A DNA stretch of 64,000 bases, from assembly GCF_013282155.1 (NCBI RefSeq), contig NZ_BLWI01000013.1:62001-126000 (forward strand). Direction: 5' to 3'. Shown piece by piece: positions 27,197 to 35,927 of the stretch. The stretch comes from Sulfitobacter sp. HGT1. Its GTDB lineage: Bacteria; Pseudomonadota; Alphaproteobacteria; Rhodobacterales; Rhodobacteraceae. Position numbers and translations under genes: made by a program. The notes below the pieces were generated by a model. The model worked only from the letters and a program-made list of their open reading frames with translations. It was not told where the DNA came from and ran no database searches. Every line of letters starts with the position of its first letter. Within the stretch, counting starts at the first letter, position 1.

Positions 27197-28516
27197 ATGC
27201 CGATCAATACCCCGTCAGGGCCTGAAACGAGCCTGGCAAGACTAAGCGCTGTTGGCTTTAGCGCCGTCTTTATCCTTGTTGGAATTCTGGGCGGATGGGC
27301 TGTCACCACAAAAATCAGCAGCGCGGTTATCGCAACCGGGCAAGTCGGCGTCGCGGGGAAACCCAAAACCGTGCAAAGCCCTGATAGCGGTGCCCTGGTC
27401 GAAATTTTGGTTGGCAACGGTGATTTTGTTGAAAAAGGTCAGGTGCTTGCCCGATTGGACCCGACCCTTGTTAAAATCAATCTTGGCCGGGTCCGCACGC
27501 ATCTATCTGCGGCGCTCTCCTTGCGCGCGCGATTGCACGCAGAACGCACCGGGGCGCGGCAGTTGGTGTTCGCCTATGACGAACTGCGGATTCCGGTTTC
27601 TGAACTCAGCGCCTATTTAGGCGATGCTGAAAACCTTCAGCAGGATATTTTCCAAGCCCGAAGGGACCTTAGGATCGGGTCGCGACGTCAGATGCGCGGG
27701 CGCATTGCCGATCTGGACACCCGGATGCAGGGGGTTTTGGCGCAGATCACATCGCTGGAACGGCGGCAGGTTTTGTTGGATCAGGAACTACGGAATATCA
27801 ATGCATTGATGGGAAAAGGGCTGTCGCGACAGGAAAAACTGACAGATGCGCTGCGCAGGCAGGCCATCTTGGAAGGGGATCTCGCGGCCCGGCAATCCGA
27901 GCTGGCAAGCATGAAGATCAGACGGCACGAGGTGGCCGAAGATGCATCCCAAGAATTCCGCACAATTCAGGAACAAGTCACCAGTGACCTGCGCGATGTG
28001 CTTGTTGAAATAGACGAGCTGACACAACAGATTTTCACCCTTCAGGCGCAGCTTGACCGCCTGGATCTACGCGCGCCCGCAGATGGGATCGTTCATGAAC
28101 TTGCGATGACGACGCTTGGGGGCGTGATCCGTGGCGGGGATACACTGTTGCAGATCATACCCCAGAATGCCGGTTTCTCCTTTGAGGTGCGCGTGCCGCC
28201 GCGCGATATAAATCAGGTACGCCAGGACCAGCTGGCACAGATCGCCCTGACAGCGTTGGATCAACAGAGCGCGCCGAAATTGGATGGAACTGTTGCTGCA
28301 GTGTCGCCGGAAACCGTTCAAGACCGCTTAACAGGCGAATATTTTTATCGCGTTACCCTCGATGTCCCACAGGCCGAGCTTGCTCGGCTGCCCAAGGCCG
28401 AACGATTGATCGCTGGAATGCCCATTGATGTATTTCTTCAGACGGGTGAAAAATCCGTTTTTCACTATCTGACCGAACCATTGTTGGCGCAAATCAGCCA
28501 CGGATTTAGGGAATAA
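27197..28516 (+). CDS. Type I secretion membrane-fusion protein (HlyD/PrtE/PrsE type)
   Basis: A 439-residue HlyD-family adaptor. A short cytoplasmic tail and one membrane helix (about 15-40) precede the lipoyl half-motif 'VQSPDSGALVEILVGNGDFVEKGQVLARLD', a ~200-residue coiled-coil hairpin, the second lipoyl half 'LDLRAPADGIVHEL' and the C-terminal beta domain with 'LIAGMPIDVFLQTGEKS'. It bridges an ABC exporter to an outer-membrane channel. The partner ABC gene lies 7.4 kb downstream in the same cluster (35928). GAGAGG is placed 6 bases before the ATG at 27197. No TolC-type gene is seen. Confidence 0.88.
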   Translation: MPINTPSGPETSLARLSAVGFSAVFILVGILGGWAVTTKISSAVIATGQVGVAGKPKTVQSPDSGALVEILVGNGDFVEKGQVLARLDPTLVKINLGRVRTHLSAALSLRARLHAERTGARQLVFAYDELRIPVSELSAYLGDAENLQQDIFQARRDLRIGSRRQMRGRIADLDTRMQGVLAQITSLERRQVLLDQELRNINALMGKGLSRQEKLTDALRRQAILEGDLAARQSELASMKIRRHEVAEDASQEFRTIQEQVTSDLRDVLVEIDELTQQIFTLQAQLDRLDLRAPADGIVHELAMTTLGGVIRGGDTLLQIIPQNAGFSFEVRVPPRDINQVRQDQLAQIALTALDQQSAPKLDGTVAAVSPETVQDRLTGEYFYRVTLDVPQAELARLPKAERLIAGMPIDVFLQTGEKSVFHYLTEPLLAQISHGFRE

Positions 28517-28576
28517 GTTTCAAATTCAGGCGCAGGCGTTAAGCAAACCTTTACCTAAAAGATGTCTTAAGACCGG

Positions 28577-29500
28577 ATGAACCATGCGCGCGCCTTGACA
28601 GAGATTACCGTCGTGATCCCCCATCTTAACCAAGCTGGGGGTTTACTGCGCTGCCTGACTGCTCTTGATGCGGGTCGGCGGCAGCCCGTTGAAATCATTG
28701 TGGTTGATAACGGGTCTGCCCGCCCGCCCGATGGTATTTGCGCAAAGTTTGACAATGTCCGACTGCTTCACCAACCGCTGGCGGGGCCGGGCTTGGCGCG
28801 AAACCTTGGAGTAGAACAGGCAAAAGGCGCGATTATTGCCTTTATCGATGCCGATTGCATCCCGGCCCCTGACTGGCTGGCCGTTGCAGAACGGGCCTTG
28901 CAGAATCAAGGTGTCGACATCTTGGGCGGCGATGTGCAGATCGCCTATGATGACCCCAAACGGCTGACCGCGATCGAAGCATATGAAAGCATTTTTGCCT
29001 ATCGAATGGATCGCTACATCCGGCGGCAAGGGTTTACTGGCACCGGAAATATGGTGGTGCGGCGACGGGTTTTTGACCGCGTTGGCCCGTTTGCGGGCCT
29101 GAAAATCGCTGAAGACCGCGATTGGGGGCAGCGGGCCACCCGATTGGGCCACACCATTCATTATCTTCCTGAAATGACGGTATTCCATCCCCCACGGCTC
29201 TGCTTCTCCGACCTTCAGATCAAATGGGACCGCCATATTTTTCACGACCTGCAAAAGGCTGGCGGACAGGCCCGCAGATTCTGGTGGATCGGCAAGGCAT
29301 TGCTGTTGGTTGGATCACCCATCGCTGAAATCCCGCGCATATTATTTTGCAGAAGGATCAGCGGGTTGCATAACCGTGGCAAAGCATTTTCCTGCCTCGT
29401 CAGGATCCGGATTTATCGCGCAAGGCGGATGCTGCATCTTATTTTGGGCGGGGTTGATAGCCACCTTGTCACCCAGTGGAACAGAACTGATGCGAATTAA
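28577..29500 (+). CDS. GT2 glycosyltransferase
   Basis: A 307-residue family 2 transferase. 'ITVVIPHLNQAGGLLRCLTALDAG' and 'EIIVVDNGS' define the GT-A fold, 'IIAFIDADCIPAPDWL' holds the DxD motif, and 'GTGNMVVRRRVFDRVGPF' with 'EDRDWGQRATRLGHTIHYLPEM' forms the acceptor/ED region. The C-terminal part is basic and amphipathic and may touch the membrane. It lies 60 bp downstream of the HlyD gene. Confidence 0.88.
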   Translation: MNHARALTEITVVIPHLNQAGGLLRCLTALDAGRRQPVEIIVVDNGSARPPDGICAKFDNVRLLHQPLAGPGLARNLGVEQAKGAIIAFIDADCIPAPDWLAVAERALQNQGVDILGGDVQIAYDDPKRLTAIEAYESIFAYRMDRYIRRQGFTGTGNMVVRRRVFDRVGPFAGLKIAEDRDWGQRATRLGHTIHYLPEMTVFHPPRLCFSDLQIKWDRHIFHDLQKAGGQARRFWWIGKALLLVGSPIAEIPRILFCRRISGLHNRGKAFSCLVRIRIYRARRMLHLILGGVDSHLVTQWNRTDAN

Positions 29501-29639
29501 CCAACCGTCTTTGCGAAAGGCTGAAACCCCTGCCCTGCCCCGCCACGAGGGCTTGAAACCTGTACCGGATGAAAAGCGGCAGAATAGACGAAATTTTGAC
29601 CCGTTTTCCATGCGCTCCGTCAGAGCGGGTTAGCGCAAG

Positions 29640-31037
29640 ATGTTCCGCTCCCTTGGCTTGATCCTGTCCGGAAACGTCGCAAGCGCCGCCTTGATGATGG
29701 CGCGCACTCTTTTGGTGTCGCGCCTGATCAGTCTCGAAGATTTCGGGGTGGGATCAATATTCCTCCTGACCTTGGCCATGATCGAGATGATGACCGCCCT
29801 GGGGTTGCAACAGCAAATGGCCCAATCGGCTGACGGTGATAGCCCGTCTTTCCAAAATGGCCTGCAAGGGTTTGCTGCGATAAGGGGTATTTTCTGCGCA
29901 GGTCTGCTGCTGCTCATCGCATCACCCCTCGCCTCATTTTTTGGGATACCACAGGCGCTTTGGGCGTTTCAGTTGATTGCTTTTGTGCCGCTGGTTCTGG
30001 GGTTTACCCATTTTGACGCGCATCGTTTCGGTCGCCAGATGGCGTTCGGCCCGACTGTTACCCTTGGCTTGCTGCCGCCCGCCGCGTCGCTGCTTTCTGT
30101 GTGGCCCTTGTATCAGCTGTTCGGTGATTACCGTGTTCTGCTGTTTTCAATTTTGGTGCAAACCGCACTCTCGTTCATCGTCTCGCATGGTGTCGCAAAA
30201 CGGCCATATCGCCTTTGTTTTGATCGCTCTGCGATGCAGCAATCGCTTCGGTTCGGGTGGCCGTTGATGGTAAGCGGGGCATTGCTGTTCTTGGTGTTTC
30301 ACGGGGAACGCAGCATCATCGCACTTCGGTTCAGCCTTGAAACGCTGGCGCTTTTTTCGATGGCGCTGTCGTTAACCCTAACCCCGGCCTTGGTGATATC
30401 GCGCAGCACGATGAGCTTTTTCCTGCCGCAGCTTTCAGCCGCCCGTGGGACGCGCAGCTATGCAGGTTTAGTGACCGCCACCTTGCAGGCGCATATTCTC
30501 ATGGGCTGCGCGATGGTTGTCTGTGTCGCGCTGTTTGGTGGGCCTTTTTTGCTGACAGTGCTGTCGGAAAAATACGCGGCCGCGATCCCGTTGCTGGTCT
30601 GGCTGGCCACATTATACGCGTTTCGCGTTTTCGCCGGGGGCTGCGCAATCGTTGCCTTAGCGGCAGGCCACACCAAGAATGAAGTTATCACAAATCTTGT
30701 GCGGGTGTCCCTTTTGCCGGTCGCATGGCTGATCGTCAAAGACGGGGGCAATGTCATGATATTGGTCTGGATCGGCATCGTCGGGGAAGCCGCTGGTTTT
30801 GGGGTCGGGTTGTCATTAGTCCTGGGTCGTCAGACCTTGCCGCTGCGGCCGCTCCTCATGCCGCTTGCCGTCGCCATGCTTATTCTAGGCACTGCCGTTA
30901 TGGTCGTTAACCACCTTAGCTGGGGGGCTGCTGCGGCCCTTTTTTCTGCGAGCTTGGCTGTTCTTGCCCTAACGATGGCTGAGTTGATGACCTATCTGCG
31001 CTGCAATACCGCCACCGGATTTATGGCGGAGACATGA
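29640..31037 (+). CDS. Wzx-type oligosaccharide flippase
   Basis: A 465-residue polytopic protein of the MOP superfamily, with 12 or more hydrophobic segments along its length and little soluble domain. The opening 'SLGLILSGNVASAALMMARTLLVSRLISLEDFGVG' is the usual Wzx/polysaccharide-synthesis start with its amphipathic first helix. It would flip the lipid-linked repeat unit to the periplasm. The end overlaps the acyltransferase gene start by 4 bp (ATGA-type). Confidence 0.85.
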   Translation: MFRSLGLILSGNVASAALMMARTLLVSRLISLEDFGVGSIFLLTLAMIEMMTALGLQQQMAQSADGDSPSFQNGLQGFAAIRGIFCAGLLLLIASPLASFFGIPQALWAFQLIAFVPLVLGFTHFDAHRFGRQMAFGPTVTLGLLPPAASLLSVWPLYQLFGDYRVLLFSILVQTALSFIVSHGVAKRPYRLCFDRSAMQQSLRFGWPLMVSGALLFLVFHGERSIIALRFSLETLALFSMALSLTLTPALVISRSTMSFFLPQLSAARGTRSYAGLVTATLQAHILMGCAMVVCVALFGGPFLLTVLSEKYAAAIPLLVWLATLYAFRVFAGGCAIVALAAGHTKNEVITNLVRVSLLPVAWLIVKDGGNVMILVWIGIVGEAAGFGVGLSLVLGRQTLPLRPLLMPLAVAMLILGTAVMVVNHLSWGAAAALFSASLAVLALTMAELMTYLRCNTATGFMAET

Positions 31038-32140
31038 ACATGGGGTTAAAATCTAATTCAACACGCACCCGTTTCAGGCAAAACACCACAATTCGCCTGC
31101 ATTCCGCCGCGCACGGGCGGAACAATAATTTCAACCTGATCCGGTTTTGCGCAGCCAATGCTGTGCTTATCTCTCATGCATGGCCCATATCGCTTGGACC
31201 GCACAGCATCGAGCCGCTGGAATCCACAACCGGTCACACCATGGGGGAACTGGCCGTTTATGTCTTTTTCGCGCTGTCCGGTTTCTTGATCGCGGGGAGT
31301 TTTGAGCGGTCACGTTCGCCTGCGGACTTTATCCTCGCACGCATGGGCCGGCTGTTTCCCGGCCTCGCAGCCTCGCTGGTGTTTGTGGCCTTTACGCTTG
31401 GGCCCTTGGTGACGACTTTACCCGCATTAGACTATCTATCAGACCCTAACACCTTCTCTTTTCTTGCCCGAAACGTCACCTTGATCGCCCCGCAATATAC
31501 CCTTCCGGGCGTATTCACTGATTTGCCCTACCCTACAGTCGAAGGGTCAATCTGGACGTTGGCGCATGAGGTCGCGTGTTATTTCGGGCTGTTTATCTTG
31601 GGCCTGACCGGCGTGCTGTCGTCACGCGTTTCCTTTGGCACCGTGTTGATTTTCTATGCGTGTCTGGCGGCCTTGCCGTTCGACTGGCCGCCGCGATTGA
31701 TCCAGTTACAAACGCTGTCGTTCCCGTTTTTGGTCGGTACCATCTTTTGGGTCTGGCGCGGTCAGATCACCTTGTCTGTGCCGGTCATGCTGGTGCTGGT
31801 GGCGATTGCCTGGCTCAGCCATGAAACCCGCCTTGCCTTTCCGACGCTGATATTGGCGCTCAGCTATACGGTATTTTGGCTGGGATATGCGCCATCGGGC
31901 GCTGCCAAAAGCTTTAACAGATTTGGCGACTATTCTTACGGGATCTATATCTATGCATTCCCGATGCAGGGCCTCGCAATCTGGCTCTGGGGGCCAATGG
32001 GGCCACTGTTGAACATCGCGCTGTCATTGCCGATGGTCCTGCTCTGTGCCGTTGCATCGTGGCATTGGATAGAGCGGCCCGCGCTTGACTACGTGCGGGC
32101 CGGCGCGTTTCAGCGGCCCGTCAGGCGGGCGTGGCGATAG
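31034..32140 (+). CDS. Acyltransferase family 3 (OafA-like membrane acetyltransferase)
   Basis: A 368-residue acyltransferase_3 protein with about ten membrane helices. 'NNNFNLIRFCAANAVLISHAWPIS' carries the conserved RxxA...H motif, then 'MGELAVYVFFALSGFLIAGSFERSR', 'FILARMGRLFPGLAASL' and 'GSIWTLAHEVACYFGLF' follow the family order. It probably acetylates the exopolysaccharide. Its 3' end overlaps the convergent beta-helix gene by 20 bp. Confidence 0.9.
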   Translation: MNMGLKSNSTRTRFRQNTTIRLHSAAHGRNNNFNLIRFCAANAVLISHAWPISLGPHSIEPLESTTGHTMGELAVYVFFALSGFLIAGSFERSRSPADFILARMGRLFPGLAASLVFVAFTLGPLVTTLPALDYLSDPNTFSFLARNVTLIAPQYTLPGVFTDLPYPTVEGSIWTLAHEVACYFGLFILGLTGVLSSRVSFGTVLIFYACLAALPFDWPPRLIQLQTLSFPFLVGTIFWVWRGQITLSVPVMLVLVAIAWLSHETRLAFPTLILALSYTVFWLGYAPSGAAKSFNRFGDYSYGIYIYAFPMQGLAIWLWGPMGPLLNIALSLPMVLLCAVASWHWIERPALDYVRAGAFQRPVRRAWR

Positions 32141-34205
32141 CCCCGATATAGGCTGCGGTGCCGATACTATTTCCCATCAGGTCAAATGAATATGCAGCGG
32201 CTCCCAGCGGAATGACCGGCACGGCAGTGCCCGCATTTGGCGCATAGTCTCCGTTGCCCGTGTTTGTCCCCTGATGCGACTGATCGGCAACGAAGTCCGG
32301 CTGAAGACCCGTCACCTCCCCCGTCGAACCGATCTCCCCAAGCCACGAAGCCGGCCCGTAATCTGTGGCGTTATTTGAACCGTTCAACATCGCATTGAAC
32401 GACCAGCCGACCTTGTATCTGACCGGCCAGTTCCCCGTATTCCCGCTTTGACTCGCAAATACATCGCTTTTCATATTCAGCCGTTCAAACAGATTAAACT
32501 TAACATGTGCGGATTTAGCCACGTTCACAGCGCCATCCAGATACAGCAGATTGACGCGCTCTCCGACGACAGTGTTGTGTTGAACAACGATGTTTTCCGC
32601 CGGATTTGCATCGCTATCTGCATTCAACCGGATCGCGGCATTACTGCTCGTACCCCAACTTTCAACGACATTCCCGACAAAGGCGAGGCCACGCGGCCCA
32701 ATCGGGGCGCTGACACTGATAATCGGGTTGGTCGTTGTCCCGTTAGAGAACTTATTCCAGCCAAGGAAAATTCCTGTCATTTCAGGCCGGGCGGTTGTGG
32801 CATCGCGCCAGGTGAACTCTGGCAGGTCCGAACACCCCGCCGCTTGATAGGTGATCGACCCCGCACAGCGCTCGCAACCAATGGCCGTTACCATCGTGGC
32901 TTCGGTCGAGAAAAAGTTGCCCTGCTGTGGATCGCCCCCCGCACCAATGCTACAGTTTCTTTGAAAGAACCGACCAACGCGATAAACCCACGCGCCATAG
33001 TAATTGGTGTTATTGGCATCCCAAATGCAGTTTTCCGCCACGAAAAGACTGCTGGCCGATGACGCGGCACTGTCCAGAAACACCACGCTTGCGCCCGTCT
33101 TGCGCAGGGTCAGATTGCGTATCTTCAGCAGGGTTGGAATGGCGTTGAACTTGCTGCTGCCCCCATCTGTCAGAACGGTCGTTTCCCGCGCGGCAGGATC
33201 GGCGGCCTCCAAGATCAAGGGAACATCAACGCTGCTGCCTTGGCTTTTGAACGGGCTCAAGCTGTGTACCCCTTCGACCAGCCGGATCACGCCACCACCC
33301 GCATCATTCACGCGGCCATATGTGGTCGAGTTGAACGCGCGAATTTCCGTGCTCGCCGCCGCAATCGACGCAAACGGGAGTGCGGCGGCATGCGCCGGGT
33401 TGGCTGAAACGACACCCGCCCCATCATCGCCGGCGGTTGGATCGACATAGGCAAAGGCGGTTCCATAAGCACCGGAGCGATCATTCAACAGACGCAATGT
33501 GGTCAAGTTCGGGGAAGGGTAAGGATCGGCGTGCAGCGAAATCGTAAACGCCTCGCCGACCCAAGGATAGATTACTGCATCAATTGTCAGAACGGCGCCT
33601 TGCGTTAACAAGGACAGATCCATGTCAGTGGCAAAATGCGGCACATGCAGGCCAGAGGCATCAAAGCTGATCTTCGTCATTGCCGACACTGTTTGCGCGA
33701 CGCTGGTAACCCCGTCACTGGCAATAAACTGCACCGCAGCAACTGGGCGTCCTTGGCGCGCAAATGCATGTGCGACAGCAAGACGAAGCCTATGGGTCGG
33801 TCCGGTGGCATGTTCGCGATCATGGTTAAGCCACATCGCGATCGGTTTGGGATAGGCACGGGTGCTTGTGTTGGTCGCGCCGGCTACCGTGTCGGTCGCG
33901 AAAACATAGTCCGACAAAGCCACATCACCATCCGTCAGGGTTGCGTGATTGGGGTAAGGGGCGCGAACGCGGGCGGAAATTGTGATGGTTTCCATATGCA
34001 TGACCTGCGCGCCTGACCCGTCAAACCCCTGTCTTTCTACCGCAATAGGGTCGGCTATTTCCCCTGCAATATCAGGATAAATTGCGCGCCAGCCATCGGA
34101 CAAAATTTCCGTCACCCCTGCCGGTGGCGTGACCGCTGGCACCGTCCGGATGTCGCCAACTCCTGTTTGCCCAAGCTGCGTGCCGATCCCGATTGTCATT
34201 TGCAT
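32121..34205 (-). CDS. Large beta-helix protein, possible secreted glycan-active enzyme
   Basis: A 694-residue protein without a signal peptide or membrane segment. Residues ~1-260 appear to be a beta-rich N-terminal domain. Residues ~265-620 show right-handed beta-helix features: 'YVDPTAGDDGAGVVSANP' (an opening typical of parallel-helix pectate-lyase-like proteins), then 'LILEAADPA', 'LLKIRNLTLRKTG', 'FVAENCIWDANNT' and 'ENIVVQHNTVVG', with Asn/Thr ladders. Catalytic residues cannot be assigned. It sits in an exopolysaccharide cluster that also encodes a type I secretion pair, so a secreted lyase or hydrolase trimming the polymer is plausible (inference). AGGAAGG precedes the ATG. Confidence 0.6.
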   Translation of the reverse strand: MQMTIGIGTQLGQTGVGDIRTVPAVTPPAGVTEILSDGWRAIYPDIAGEIADPIAVERQGFDGSGAQVMHMETITISARVRAPYPNHATLTDGDVALSDYVFATDTVAGATNTSTRAYPKPIAMWLNHDREHATGPTHRLRLAVAHAFARQGRPVAAVQFIASDGVTSVAQTVSAMTKISFDASGLHVPHFATDMDLSLLTQGAVLTIDAVIYPWVGEAFTISLHADPYPSPNLTTLRLLNDRSGAYGTAFAYVDPTAGDDGAGVVSANPAHAAALPFASIAAASTEIRAFNSTTYGRVNDAGGGVIRLVEGVHSLSPFKSQGSSVDVPLILEAADPAARETTVLTDGGSSKFNAIPTLLKIRNLTLRKTGASVVFLDSAASSASSLFVAENCIWDANNTNYYGAWVYRVGRFFQRNCSIGAGGDPQQGNFFSTEATMVTAIGCERCAGSITYQAAGCSDLPEFTWRDATTARPEMTGIFLGWNKFSNGTTTNPIISVSAPIGPRGLAFVGNVVESWGTSSNAAIRLNADSDANPAENIVVQHNTVVGERVNLLYLDGAVNVAKSAHVKFNLFERLNMKSDVFASQSGNTGNWPVRYKVGWSFNAMLNGSNNATDYGPASWLGEIGSTGEVTGLQPDFVADQSHQGTNTGNGDYAPNAGTAVPVIPLGAAAYSFDLMGNSIGTAAYIGAIATPA

Positions 34206-34385
34206 GGCAAACCTTCCTGTTGCTTATCAATTCAGGCTCCGGGGTATAGCAGCGTGCAGATTGGCGTTGCGTCGGCGTCACCTTGATCGTTGGCATGGTT
34301 AATCTTCACTAAATCTTAAGGCTCTGGGGGTTTTCTGACTAACACGCGCAAGTGAAGTCATCGGGTCGCGACAGGGATTTAGTGG

Positions 34386-35819
34386 ATGAGCCCCCAAAAC
34401 CGTTATTGCCGCGATCAAGACGCTCTTGCCATCGCGCCCCGCGCGCCACGGACCTATGCCGCGATTAGCGTGGGGGTGTTTCTTGCGCTCATTATTCTGC
34501 CCATCGGGTTCAACGTCGGATCCCTTTTTCTGTCAGGGGTTCGCTTTTTCCTGGTCACGCTGAGTGTGCCGCTCGCCGTGAATTTGCTGCGCGGTCATTA
34601 CGGGGCTTTGCGTTTACCGGATGCGTTTTTTGCACTCCATTTCGGTTGGATGGTTCTGGCGCTTTGGATGAACAACCCCGATCAGATGGTCCAGAATGCG
34701 GGCGCGACAGGGGCTGAATTTTTCGGGGCTTATCTGTTGGGTCGGGCCTGTATCCGCAGCAGTGATGATTTTCTCACTCTTATCCGTGTGCTGGTCGGGT
34801 GTATCGTCCTTTGCTCCCCTTTCGCGATCTTCGAAGCGATCACCGGAACGTCCCTGTTGATTGAAATTGCGGGGAAAATTCCGGTTATTTCCGCACCGAC
34901 CGACCTTTCTATCGACAAGCGGCTGGGGCTGGAGAGAGTTCAACTTGGCTTTGAACATCCGATCCATTGGGGGCTGTTTTGTTCAATCGGAACGGCCCTG
35001 TGTTTCGTCGGCCTCGCCGGTCAATTGACGTTGCCAAAACGTGTGGCCCTCACCCTTATAACCTGCATTGCAGGCCTGTCGGCGCTTTCCAGCGGTGCAA
35101 TTCTCGCGATCGCCATACAGGTCGGACTGATCCTCTGGGCAACGCTTTTTGAAAAAACCGCCAAACGTTGGGTGATCCTGCTGGGGGTGCTTTGTCTGTG
35201 CTATCTCGTTGTGGATTTGGCATCGAACCGAACACCCCTGCGCGTCTTTATGACCTACGCGACGTTTTCCGCACATAGCGCATACTGGCGCGCCACGATC
35301 TTTGAATGGGGGATGGTTAATGTGTGGGCAAACCCGATCTGGGGCCTAGGCCTCAAGGACTGGGTGCGCCCGATCTGGATGCACACCCCCAGTGTCGACA
35401 ATTTCTGGCTGCTGATTGCCATGCGTTACGGCCTGCCCGGTTTCAGCCTTTTGGCAGCCGGCTATATTTATGCCCTTTGGCGCATAGGCACACGATCATT
35501 ACAGGTGGACAATCCGCAATGGAAATTTCGCCGCGCGTGGATGTTTTGTATGCTCGGCCTGACATTTGCCTTGATGACAGTACACATCTGGGGGGCAATA
35601 TACGCCATGGTGTTTTTCATATTCGGTGCTGGCATGTGGCTTTGGCCCCAGAAGGCCGAAACCGCCAAAAATTCAAAAATCCACTATATTCAATTTAACC
35701 CATCCTTTCCCTTTCACAAACCATCGCAGGCCCCCTACACACGGGCTGTCGTTCAGGGATTTGGCTATAGTAAAAACCCTAATTCGAGACTAACTCTGGC
35801 TCTAATCATGCTAAATTAA
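34386..35819 (+). CDS. O-antigen polymerase/ligase-like membrane protein (Wzy)
   Basis: A 477-residue polytopic protein with about 11 hydrophobic segments and a periplasmic loop. 'RLGLERVQLGFEHPIHWGLFC' and the later 'YWRATIFEWGMVNVWANPIWGLGLKDWVRPIWMHTPSVDNFWLLIAMRYGLPG' (in pieces) match the Wzy_C/O-antigen ligase loop, including the 'H..(D)N..L' motif. It would polymerise the exopolysaccharide. The C-terminal ~50 residues are poorly conserved. It is divergent from the beta-helix gene across 180 bp. Confidence 0.82.
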   Translation: MSPQNRYCRDQDALAIAPRAPRTYAAISVGVFLALIILPIGFNVGSLFLSGVRFFLVTLSVPLAVNLLRGHYGALRLPDAFFALHFGWMVLALWMNNPDQMVQNAGATGAEFFGAYLLGRACIRSSDDFLTLIRVLVGCIVLCSPFAIFEAITGTSLLIEIAGKIPVISAPTDLSIDKRLGLERVQLGFEHPIHWGLFCSIGTALCFVGLAGQLTLPKRVALTLITCIAGLSALSSGAILAIAIQVGLILWATLFEKTAKRWVILLGVLCLCYLVVDLASNRTPLRVFMTYATFSAHSAYWRATIFEWGMVNVWANPIWGLGLKDWVRPIWMHTPSVDNFWLLIAMRYGLPGFSLLAAGYIYALWRIGTRSLQVDNPQWKFRRAWMFCMLGLTFALMTVHIWGAIYAMVFFIFGAGMWLWPQKAETAKNSKIHYIQFNPSFPFHKPSQAPYTRAVVQGFGYSKNPNSRLTLALIMLN

Positions 35820-35927
35820 TTTCACAAAAATCGATCAACTTATCCGTAAAAAGATTTGGGCCGCTTGCCAAAGATAAAGGGTTTTCGCCTAGCTTCAGGA
35901 TCAATCAGTATCCAAGGAGCAATGGGA

